A stretch of 64,000 nt of DNA, from positions 910,721,009 through 910,785,008 of the forward strand of contig NC_081414.1 of NCBI RefSeq assembly GCF_030272615.1, given 5' to 3'. Below the pieces are notes generated by a model, which ran no database searches, had not been told where the DNA came from, and was given only the letters and a program-made list of their open reading frames with translations. The stretch is from Cryptomeria japonica (taxonomy: Eukaryota; Streptophyta; Pinopsida; Cupressales; Cupressaceae). Shown here piece after piece: positions 35,085 through 45,516 of the stretch; position 1 is the first letter of the stretch, and each line of letters opens with the position of its first letter. The position numbers were made by a program, and so were the translations under genes.

Positions 35085-36127
35085 TGTAATACCCTAAAAA
35101 TGGTCACCTAAACCATGAGGCCCCTAGTCTCGATTTCATCACCAAGGTCCTAACCAAAGGCAATTAAAATTAATCTTGACAACACAATTAATTTCTTAAA
35201 TCACCAATGTCACATGGCAAATACATCAACCAATATTAATTATATATTTATTTAATTAATTGATCATTCCAAGTAAGTCATTTTTAAACAATTATCCTAT
35301 TTATTTTATTGAATATCCTAGCATATTTAATTAAATTAATAAATTTGCCATTAAATCGTCAAAAAAGGAATTAATTGCAAAAAAGAATTAAAAATTGACA
35401 AAAAAAATCAATTGGAGATAATCTTGAAAAATAAATTAAAAATTGATAAATAATCTCAGAGAGTGTAATTAAAACATTTAAATATCAAAATTGAATGAAA
35501 TAGAGAATAAATTAGTTTTTTCTGATTTTATCTTAATTTTAGTTCAATTTTCTTTAAAATTGAGAAAAGCAGCCAATCACATCAATTCACCTAGATTGTG
35601 CTTCCTCTTGGAAAATCTTGACCACTCATCATCATTCGATCTCAGTCATTGGTTTCATTATGAATTTTCTATAAATTAAGGCTCTCAGCTCTCATTCAAG
35701 AATCTTGGAGAATATATTGTTATTATGTTGTTTTTGCTCTAGGTTCACTAAGATTTTGCATTGAGATATTGGATATTAGTTATTGCATACTTATTAAATC
35801 ATTTAGCTTAAAACATTCATTCATACCTTACATCATGTCAAATTAAATCTTGCAAATCTTGCATTCATCTAGCTTAAATCTTGCATCCATCTAGCTTAAA
35901 TCTATGCTCATATAGATTAAAAATCTTTCGTTTAGGTGTTGTCTAGTCACTGGATAGCTTAACAATCTGAGAGCAATCTAAACTCACATCTACTAGAAGG
36001 CAATAGGTCGCTTTGCAATGGTTTATTGTTTATTATTGATTATTGATTTACTAACCATGCATCTAATGACTTAATTGAAGTGTTGTGTATTCTAGATACA
36101 GATACAGGTCCACTTTTCATATACACA
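35085..36127 (+). repeat. 5' LTR of element D
   Basis: Begins TGTAATACCCTAAAAATGG and ends CATATACACA: 1043 bp with TG...CA ends. A TATA box TATAAATTA lies at 35670-35678. It is followed by TTTTTGGCGCC, which fits the first bases of a tRNA-Asp primer site. No second copy lies in the window, so the ends are inferred from the termini, the primer stub and the C LTR end on the left. Confidence 0.62.
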
Positions 36128-36130
36128 TTT

Positions 36131-36378
36131 TTGGCGCCATGAGTTAAACCAGTCAAGCAAAAACTTCATAAGACACACCCTCATATGGCACTGCTAGTCA
36201 AAGTTGAGCTACAAAAATTGCTAAAAGATGGATTTATCAGAGCTATAGACTATGCATAATGGATATCAAACATAGTACCTATATCAAAGGCAGACAAATC
36301 TATTAGGGTTTGCACAGACTTTAGGGATCTCAACAAAGCATGTCCAAAAGATGAATTTCCATTGCCCAACATTGATAT
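36131..36378 (+). pseudogene. pol: D primer-site stub fused to N-terminal RT
   Basis: TGGCGCC at 36131-36137 matches the start of the tRNA-Asp type site (TGGCGCCGTTG), then breaks off. From about 36144 the RT sequence reads VKPVKQKLHKTHPHMALLVK, LKDGFIRAIDYA and FRDLNKACPKDEFPLPNID. The stop in AIDYA-TAA-WIS replaces a Glu codon. The frame ends at the GATAT target site where B begins. Confidence 0.78.
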
Positions 36379-37760
36379 TGTAGTCACACAAATTTGTCCA
36401 GCTTAATTAAATAAATATTCGCTATTTATTTGATTAAAAATCCACTAGCCATCAGTTAATTAAATTAATATTTAATTAATATATTCCCAAACATTCTTCT
36501 ATTAATTAAATAAATTATTCAATTTATTTTAATTAATTCATTAGACCAAATTCAAATCAATTAAATAAATAAAATCTATTTATTTAATTAACATCCCCTT
36601 TTCCTCTTTTAAATAAATTAAATTAAACATTTATTTAAATCATTATCCCCCCCCCACTTGCATTTTCCTACAAATGCAACGTGCACTCATTTATTGGAAT
36701 AAATGAATTTTTATTTTAATAAAATCCTATTTTCCCTCACCCACCAAATCCACTTGCAAAATCTAAACCCTTTCTAGATTCTTCTAAAACCTTCCTAATT
36801 AGCCTAATCCATCCCCTAATTATTGTCCCATTCCTAAGCAAAATGAAGTCACTTATCAAAGACTTCAAAAATTCTTTGAAAAGCATTTAATGTTTTGTGT
36901 GTTCAACAAATTAACCCCCAAAGTCTTCCAAGACCACTAATGGCTCTTACATGACCATTTATGGCTCTTACATAACCATTTATGGTTATTTCAAACTCGT
37001 CTCCCCAAACATTTATTGTTTTGACCATATTTATCCTTTTTACATTTGCACAAGAGTTTATCCATTGGATAAAAGCTTTATTCTTTGAATAAAGAGTTTA
37101 TTCATTCAACTAACCTTGACTTTAACTCCCAAGGTCATATCAAACATTTAATGCTTATTCCCTCCCCTCTCAACCTATCTCACATTGACACTTGTCATCC
37201 TGGGATTGGGTTGAAAGCCCTCACATGGATTTGAAATCATTCAATCCTGGCCCTTGTTGAGATTGCTCAATCTCAACCATCCATTGTTTCATTTTTCCTA
37301 TAAATAGAGCCCATTTCTTCATAATCCAGATCCTGAAAACTTGTATGCATTTAACCTATAGGCATTTTAGAGAGCATTTTAGCATAATCAACTAATATCT
37401 TGTCATTTTGGATAAAATAAATCATTTTAGTATCAATAGCATAGTATTAGCTTTTTATTTGGAGCACAATACTAAAATCTCAATCCTCCATAAGCATCCA
37501 TAGTGCAAAAAGCTGCTGAGAGCTACACTATTGTGGAACTTGGAGAGGAGAGGAACAAGGGAGAAGGAGCTAAGAGCATGTTAGGAGGTATTTGGAGATG
37601 CCTCATCATATTTGTTTTATTTGTTAGATATATTAGCATGACTTTAGTATCTCTTTTGATATGCCTATTTAGATTAGTTTTTGATTGACTAACACTAACG
37701 ATTTTCTTGTGTCTTGTGTTGTTTGTCATTTGCTAACCTTGTCCATTTAGCAGAGCATCA
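36379..37760 (+). repeat. 5' LTR of element B
   Basis: TGTAGTCACACAAATTTG ... CAGAGCATCA, 1382 bp, about 98% identical to the 3' LTR. TATA box at 37299-37306. The end of U5 looks like a 3' splice site (TGCTAACCTTGTCC, then TTTAGCAG), as in A. The 61-codon frame at 37503-37688 has GTG in place of A's ATG. Confidence 0.97.
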
Positions 37761-37762
37761 TT

Positions 37763-37785
37763 TGGTGAACCCGACGTGAATCCAA
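37763..37785 (+). promoter_or_regulatory. Primer binding site of B, tRNA-Trp type
   Basis: TGGTGAACCCGACGTGAATC followed by CAA, two bases after the LTR. It is identical to A's site except for one base near its 3' end. Confidence 0.8.
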
Positions 37786-37848
37786 ACACCAAAAAGATCA
37801 TTTTTTTTAACCAATAACATGTTTGAATGTTGAAAATGTCTCACAGGT

Positions 37849-38095
37849 TGCGCTTGGTGCTATTGAACTTGTTCTAGCGCTATAGATACTTGTGGTTTTA
37901 GTGTTATTGTTCTTACAATAGTGCTATTATATCAAGTTCAGCACTTTTGACACTATTTTGGCACGTTTGACATTGTTTTGGCGATATTAACCCTTTTTCA
38001 GCGCTTTTGCCTTCTCTATTTTTTCTTTTCTTTTAGCGCGTTTGTGTTAAATAGCGTCTCTGTTCAAACACAGACTAGCACTATTGTAACAAAAC
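37849..38095 (+). repeat. AGCGCT array in B leader
   Basis: Degenerate AGCGCT/AGTGCT/AGCACT cores start near 37856, 37876, 37899, 37920, 37940, 37960, 37980 and 38000, with further copies near 38035, 38053 and 38077. Seven consecutive steps of 20, 23, 21, 20, 20, 20 and 20 bp. Same place and motif as in A (1951-2195), although individual cores have mutated differently. Confidence 0.85.
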
Positions 38096-39622
38096 GTTGT
38101 ACAAAACACCTTGTAACTGAAAAAGTGAGTTTTTAGGCTTGTGGAAGCCCCCCCCAAACATGGATTTTACTAACCAGTTGTTGTTTGTGCAGGTTTAAAA
38201 CTCACCATTAAAAACCACAAACTTTCTTTTTGGTGCTTTAAAACTTGAACAAAGAAAATTTCTGTGCTTTCTAGTTAGGGTCACTTGTCTTTGGTGCATT
38301 AAAACTGAACAAAACAAACATTTGTTTTCTTGCAAGTTAGGAAACACACTTCATTTGGGGCTTAAAATCAACAATTCCATTTTCTTGCATCAAACTAAAG
38401 AATTTACAATCCACACTTGAAATTTTTGGTGCACATAAAATACACAATCAACTTGTTTAAAATTTTTTGCAAAAATGATTTTACTTCATGCAAACGTGTT
38501 TTTCATTAAGTTGACCAGGATTTCCATTTTCTAGATTACAACACATATTGCCTTTGAAGTTAAAACGAACACCATGACTATTGGAGCAACATCTCCAAAT
38601 AGTTAGATCACATTGCAAAGGCAGATTAAAAAGAACAAGTGTTTTTTGTGCTTGGCACACTTGTGCAAAAATTTGGTCGAGTGGTCCTACTTCTAACACA
38701 CACTATCCTCTCCCTTGGCTTTCGTGGTCCTAGGTGCAAGAGAAAAGTGTTAGTAACACTCAAAATTTTATCTTTTTAAGAGAGGCCTGCCAAGAGACAC
38801 ATCACTCTTGGGAATGACCTCGCGCGGTAAATCCTTCGAGCCGCTATAGAAATCAGGTGAGAGCGAAAGTTGTAGCCTTAGGTATAGTTGTTCCTACAGT
38901 GTAACTGGCCGAAAGGACAAATGGGCCCCACCACTAGTTACAAGGCTCTTAAGTGAGTCACTGTAGAATGAACTTATGTCCAAAAACATCGAACATGACT
39001 AAACACCTTTAAATAGTAGCCCACCTGTTCTATTGATTGAGGATATTTACGATATAATTTAGTGCAAGAGCATAGATGGTTTTTCTCCCAAGATACTCAC
39101 CATACTTATTTCCTTGAGTAGAAACATAGCTTTTTGAAAAGTCACTTGTGACTTGATAAAAGTGGTGACTCCCCAATCATAGGGATCATCTATTTGTTAT
39201 GCTCGTGCAAGACTTAGTATATCACATCCTTACCTGCCACGGCGGGATTCATAAGATATGTAGTACCAAAGTCAAAGAAATATCAAGATGTGGGCTAAAT
39301 TTATCACAACTGGCCATTTGACCTTAGGGATAAAAAGTGTTTGAAGTGTGTTCATTTTAAAGACCAAGTGCAAATTGAGCCGACTTCAGGCTTTGAAAAT
39401 ACACCTTAAAATACATCTAAAGGAAGGGTCATATACAATTCCAAGGATTGGGTTGATCTAGACCCATACTCATTTGTGCCTTTGGGGGAAACATTCTTGT
39501 GTTTGTGTGCTTGCTTTGTTTTCTTGTCAAAGAAAAATCAGAAAATCACTTCAAAAAACAAAGTATTCATCCAACCAAACACATCAAAAACAAAGTGAAA
39601 ACAACAAGAGTATCAAAACTTT
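38096..39622 (+). other. Leader of element B
   Basis: No gene. It matches A's leader. Positions 38670-39290 are the most conserved, with both perfect inverted repeats (38746-38760 and 39139-39154). Further upstream lie repeats of TTAAAACTGAACAAAACAAA type. The purine/pyrimidine-rich 38130-38160 stretch is CCCCCC-containing, as in A. Confidence 0.75.
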
Positions 39623-40006
39623 ATGACCATTCTTCACATCTTGCGAAAGAAGAAGCATCATCAAAATATCAACTTGAAAAGAAGACCATTAAGCTCAAAG
39701 GCTTTGATCAAAAGGAGGAAATTCTTCTATATAAATAGAAAAATCTTTGTCTCCCATAGAGTTTTTCTACGTCACATGTGTCTCTACCTTCAAGGCAAAA
39801 CAAATGAATTTGATTTAGAATCATTGAACCGCAGAGCTTTTATGCAATATAGAGCTCTGAGTTATCACAAAAACCAAGGAGGTAAGATTAATCCCAACTT
39901 TTTCCCAAATGTTTGTATCACATACAACATAGCTCAAGAAATACCACCAACACCCGAAAGGGAAGAGGTAGAGTTTGTCCCATTTGTGACACAAATTTTT
40001 TATTGA
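39623..40006 (+). CDS. ORF0, conserved basic protein (B, intact)
   Basis: 127 residues, MTILHILRKKKHHQNINLKR..., the longest of the three copies and uninterrupted. Basic N-terminal third, central FFYINRKIFVSHRVFLRHMC and LYLQGKTNEFD, acidic C-terminus (PEREEVEFVPFVTQIFY). No signal peptide or known domain. The start is supported by conservation with A and C, including the residues just after Met. A position upstream of gag recalls Ogre ORF1, but similarity to that protein is not established. Confidence 0.68.
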   Translation: MTILHILRKKKHHQNINLKRRPLSSKALIKRRKFFYINRKIFVSHRVFLRHMCLYLQGKTNEFDLESLNRRAFMQYRALSYHKNQGGKINPNFFPNVCITYNIAQEIPPTPEREEVEFVPFVTQIFY

Positions 40007-40454
40007 AGTTGAAAACATTTTATCCATTGTCTTATGCATACATCATCACTTCATCATCAATCCATCCCAACTCTCAAAAACATTAAAAGGTTCTTGTCCC
40101 AAGTTCTATTTTAGATATTGCTTGAATCAAGCACATCACATCACTTTTTAGATTGTTTCTACATCTAGGATAAGCTCATCCTAAGAGACACATCTACGCA
40201 GGTTAAAACTAGTTCATGAGTGAATCCTCTCATTACTAGGTAGTTAAATCTGTAACACATCTCAGATTTCTCTACACCTTATCACATCAAATCTTATCAA
40301 AACACACAAGCAATTCAAAGAAGGAATTTTGGTTACATCTACCTTAAAAGTGCTAGAGATTCACATGCAACACAATTCACCAACTATCAATCTCTCATTT
40401 CATCAAAAACTCATCATCATTTTCACTCAACTTCAACAAAAGCTTGTAAGCAAA
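40007..40454 (+). other. ORF0-gag spacer of element B
   Basis: Non-coding, 448 bp, about 90% like A's spacer. No motif recognised. Confidence 0.55.
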
Positions 40455-42497
40455 ATGGCTCAAACCCGATCACGGTCAAGGCAACGAGAAATAGAAATGG
40501 AAGAAGAAGAAGAGGAAAATCTCAATGAATGTCAAGAAGCATTTGGAGGAAATGTGAATGATGAAAACCCAAGTACTCCTACTCCTGCAACAATAGAAAG
40601 GGCTCGGCATAACCCTCTCTTTAATAGACTATTTGACGAAATACTCAGGAGCAATGCAGATGCTCACTTTTTAAAGCTCGCTCAAGAAGGAGCAAAACTC
40701 CCCTCTGACTTTGATCTTGCCCAATTAAGACAAGCATCAGAAAGACAAAGTCACCATGAAGAAGAAAGAGGTAGAGAACCCATCAGATATAACATTCCTT
40801 GAGGTAACCCACCACCTCCTCCTCCAAATGAAATGGAGATGTTGCGGCAACAAGTCGAGAGTCTCACCCAACAACTTCATAGTGGTGTCAAGACTAACCA
40901 ATTCTCACTCAATGACATCTGTCCCTATCCTTTTGATAGGAATCTTTATATGCCACCCTTTCCACGAGGATTCGAAACACCCAAATTTGAAAAATATAGA
41001 GGAAAGGGAGATCCCTATGATCATGTCAGAGAATTTCATTCCGCTTGTCTTGAAGTGGCATATGAAGACACCTACCTAATGCACCTTTTTCCCCAAAGCT
41101 TGGGAGGAACAACCACATCATGGTTTTCCCGACTATCAGGTGGCATTAGAACATTTGAGGAACTCATCCAGAAGTTCCTAGCTCATTACTCTCATAACAT
41201 TGAACGCGACATCACCATGGCTGATCTGTGCAACACTAAACAAAAACCAGGTGAACTATTCTCAGTATTCCTACAATGATGGCGTCAAATGTCTAGCAGA
41301 CATTCTCTTCAATTACCTGAACGAGAACTAGTGGAAATATTCATTTCCAACTTAAACGAAGAAATGGAATTTCAGCTGGATGTCAAAGACACGGACTCTT
41401 TTAACAATATGATCACCAAGGGTTTGAAGTGTGAACGGGCACTCATCAAGAATGGACTCATCAAAATCTATAATGAACCAAAGGATGGTCCTCGCCCACA
41501 CTTCAATAGTGATAAACCAAGCTTCTGGAATAAAAACAAGAATATCGTCAACGATGGGGTTGTGGATGCCCGGACTATCCAGAATGCACAACCTGTGGTT
41601 CGGTTTGCAGGACAAAATCCTCCACCTCAAAACAACACAAATGTTCCTTCGAATCAAAGTCACATTACATCTCACGATGAACCAAGACCTCGTCAGCAAA
41701 AATAAAAACGCACATACACTCCCTTAGGGGAACCCATTGAAATAGTATTGCAACAACTCATTTCTCAAAATTTGGTCACTCTCCCTAAAACATCAAACTA
41801 TGAACCTTAGGTCAAACCTGCATGGTGGAGAGATACCAAACACTGCGATTTCCACCAAGGGAGAGGACACAAGACAAGTAATTGTCACCGATTGAAAGAT
41901 CTTATTCAGGATCTTATTGACCGAGGAGAAATTGAAATTGAAGGACATGACCCAAAAACAACAAATAATGATCATCTGATGTTCAAAAATCCACTTCCAT
42001 CACAAGATCAAAGGGGTCCTTCCACTTCCAAGCGAGGCACTGATATCACGGATTATACACAGGCTACATATAATTATACTGTAAATCACTTGTATGATGC
42101 CAGTGAACAAGTTGCAACTATAACCTTCAAAAATCCCAACTCAAATTGCAATGTTCTTACATGTCGTGGCAAGGTCACCATAAAGGCAGCTCCACAAGGC
42201 ACCACCTCCATTCCAAAGCAATACAATCTTGTGGAACAATTAGACAAAACCCCTACCCTTATATCCATTTTAGAGCTTTTGCGCCTATCGCCATCTCATG
42301 AAACTATCTTGGATCAAGCACTCCAAGAGGTGTCAGTCCCTGCAAATCTGAATACAGACCAATTTCAAGCCATGGTTGGAAGTCTAAAGTCATCACCTTG
42401 TCTCACTTTTTCTGAAAGTGACAACTCTTCCTTCCAACAACCTCATAACGCCTCACTCCACATCGAAGGATTTATTAACCAGCATAGGATCAAGTGA
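40455..42497 (+). pseudogene. gag: gag of element B (in-frame stops only)
   Basis: Starts MAQTRSRSRQREIEMEEEEE. Capsid part at about 40830-41280, with ICPYPFDRNLYMPPFPRGFE and the SLGGTTTSWF and ADLCNTKQKP blocks. Zinc knuckle CDFHQGRGHKTSNC near 41844-41885. One frame throughout. Stops: TGA 40800 (A has CGA), TGA 41277-41279 (shared with A), TAA about 41703 (A has CAA), TAG about 41808 (A has CAA), TGA 42495-42497 (shared with A, just before protease). No frameshift, unlike A. Confidence 0.93.
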
Positions 42498-43076
42498 GTC
42501 TTGATCGATAATGGAGCAAGCTTGAATATTTGTACACTACAGTTGGTCACAGCACTGGGATATGCCATAAAATCAGTGGATCCTCGCAAGAAGATCACAA
42601 TCAAAGCCTATGATGATGCAGAGCATTCATCCAAAGGAGCTGTGGTACTCCCAATCCGAGTGGACCCTATGGTAAAACACATCATCTGTCAGGTTCTGGA
42701 CCTTCCTCTACCACACAATCTATTATTAGGAAGACCTTGGATACATGCCATGCAAGCCGTTCCATCTACCTGCCATCAATGTATCAAGTTCCCACATAAC
42801 GGTGTAGAGATCACAATCCTGGGCGGTGCAAATCCCTTTGCATATTGCCATAATATCAGCCATCAACCAGAGATTACCATTCCTAATAATAGAGAAGCCA
42901 TTTCCTCCACATCATATGTAACTCCCACCTCTCTTGCCAGTTCAAACACCACTATACCAAAGCAAGAAAAGCTTAAAATGAAAATAGCAGAGGAAGGTCT
43001 TGGGGAATACAACTTGAGTCAACTCTTTTGTGTGGGACAAATGCCCACTTCTCCTAGAACACATGGTAAACCATAG
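42498..43076 (+). pseudogene. pol: Protease domain of element B
   Basis: VLIDNGASLNICTLQLVTAL is the active site (DNG), followed by ITIKAYDDAEHSSKG and NLLLGRPWIHAMQAVPS. It is in the gag frame, four codons after a TGA. It ends at a TAG after RTHGKP; A has a different indel there. Confidence 0.9.
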
Positions 43077-44576
43077 CAGTTACTACAGCAACCACTAATC
43101 ACGCTTGCATGTGCTTTGACACATTTTATCCTTGGAAAGAGTCAAGAAAAAGAAACCCAAGATGAGGACTTAGCGAAATGGATCTATAAAAATCCCATCA
43201 CCACTGATATACCACAAGTTAAGTTGCCTACAGATCAATATGGCAAAGGTCTCCTCATTATGCAAAGAATGGGGTATGATGGTCAAAGTGCTTTGGGATA
43301 TTGCAAACAAGGACGACATGAACCTCTGCTGGCAGAATTAAAACCCAAATGTAATACAGGCCTAGGCTTCGAAAAAGAGATCTTTCCTAAACTCAAATTC
43401 AAAGGAAAACCCAGCAAACCATTATGTCAGCCTACTGCAAAAAGGACACCTTTCATTATTAAAGCAGCATCAAGCACCATCCCAACTGCCCCACAGAGGC
43501 TCAAAACCCCAACACCACCATCTACAATACCAATCATCCCACCAAATGAACCAGTAATCCTATCAGCAGCACCATTAGCAGCAGCAACTGTATCAGAACT
43601 CGCAGCAGCATCTATGGCACCAGCAGTTCCAGCAGAAGCCACTGAGTCAACACTATCGGTACTCCCAGTATCAGATTCCTTGATCCCCATCATCCTTCCT
43701 ATAGCACTGATCATTTCATCTACAAAGGTACATCAACCAATCACACCTGCAGTATTTAACTCAAAGGACATCCCAGTATGGTATAGTAATCAGATGCTGG
43801 AAAGTGACTCAGAGACCGACTCACATGAGTGGAAATTTGATTTTGTATAGCTTAACACTTCAGATGAGGACTTCAAATGAGGAAGACACATCACCACCTC
43901 CACCTCGCAAAGACATCCCTGTTTATGGAGAAGCACAGATAAAGACTTCTTGGGTTCCTGAGCTAGAAACATCTTCCACAGACCCTACGTCTCATCCTAC
44001 GCCTGAATCAGATAGGGAGAGTACCATCAATGACCTTCACCATAACGTCCTAACCCTCACTAATAAATCTAACGCACTTAACCTAATCGATGAAGTAATG
44101 CCCATTATCCACCCTGAACTCATCGAATGGAACCAACCAAATCCCCATGTCTTGACTTCTTCCAAAATGATGAGGCCATCATTGACTTTTTGGAATTAAG
44201 GGATAATCTACCAAGCGGGGATCACAAAGCTAGATTCGCCATTGAACTTAATAGCGCAGCATACTTCGGAGCGGATGCCAAACCTTTCAGCTGAAAAAAT
44301 ATAACAATAAAACATGGATCTTCCAGTGAAAACCACACTGTGGCACTATTTGATCCAACAAAAGTAAAAAGAAAGAGCATATCCAATGGTGAAAACCTCT
44401 CTGAGGCGCCTGAGGATGAAGGGTTTGACATCCTCCCCACTAATACACAACAGGAATGATCAATGATTCTCATCGAGGAAACCAAAGAATACAATGTGGG
44501 GACTCCTGAAAATCCTCATCTCATACATCTGGCATATCTTCTCACTCTAGAGGAACAACCTAAATTTATAGAGTTC
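43077..44576 (+). pseudogene. pol: G-patch linker and pre-RT region of B
   Basis: The frame at 43116-43850 has a G-patch (YGKGLLIMQRMGYDGQSALG, then GRHEPLLAEL and NTGLGFEKE) and an Ala/Thr/Pro/Ser-rich spacer. After 43850 a short duplication around ACTTCAGATGAGGAC changes the frame, and stops at about 44293 (TGA) and 44457 (TGA) follow. The frame resumes at 44463 and is cut at 44576 by element E, within EEQPKFIEF, 12 or so codons before the RT domain. Confidence 0.85.
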
Positions 44577-45516
44577 TGTTGTCTTCAAAATCTGATTCCC
44601 TTTAACATCCTTAAAATAATATGGTTAAACTCGATGCAGAAGAGACATTAAAGATAAGGAAATTCTCAAGACAACATATGACAAGGTTTGATTGAACCTT
44701 CTACACTTCGGACTTACTCAAAGCCTAGGTGGGTATACCTTTGTGAATTGAATTCACACTTTCAAACATAAACCCACAACAAACCAGTCCAAAAAACCAG
44801 TTAATCTATTCACCTTGAAATCAACTGAAAACAAAGAATGGAAATTATACTTAATTCAGCATTTCGATCAACAAAACATGCAATAAACAACTTCAATCAA
44901 TACCAGTGCCTTATCCAAGGTCATAGAGTCATCTAAACTCAAATAAGACTCCTCAAACAAAACATTCTTTATGTGTCTCGTTGGCTTGGTTTCTATTAAT
45001 CCTTGTATATGCCTGACACCTACAAGAATTCATGCATTCCAAATTAAGCTATGATCATCAAAATTCAAAGTCTCTTCCAAAGAGTTTACTGGTATGAGTG
45101 ATCCCCGCATCTTTAATTTCCCTCCTAAAGAGAAAAGCTAATGAACACTTCTACTAAAATTGCTTTGCAATTCCATTCAAACAGAACAACCCTGGATTAT
45201 TCGGAATGAAAATAGTAAACAAATTGTAAACACACTTGAAGACAACACAAAGCTTCACTCAAAATCGATGGTCTGTATATTGATATTAAGTTTCAAGAAA
45301 TATTACAAGAATTTTTTTAATATTCTCCATTAGACTTGGAAAAGCTCAGATAAATTTCTGCAGTGTTTTCTTACAATTCTTTTGCGATCCCTTTTCCTCT
45401 AGTCCTGGTATCCATTTATAACAACATGGATGCACAAAGCTTCGGACTTCTCGAGGAGAGTTTGTTACAATCATTTCTTTCAAAATAAAGAGGTTACAAG
45501 CTTTTCACAAAAATAG
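44577..45516 (-). other. 3' region of element E
   Basis: About 940 bp downstream of the E gene's last codon on the minus strand. No gene. TTATAAATGG on the minus strand near 45415 could be a TATA box of a 3' LTR, but no second copy of this sequence is present at the other end. Confidence 0.45.
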
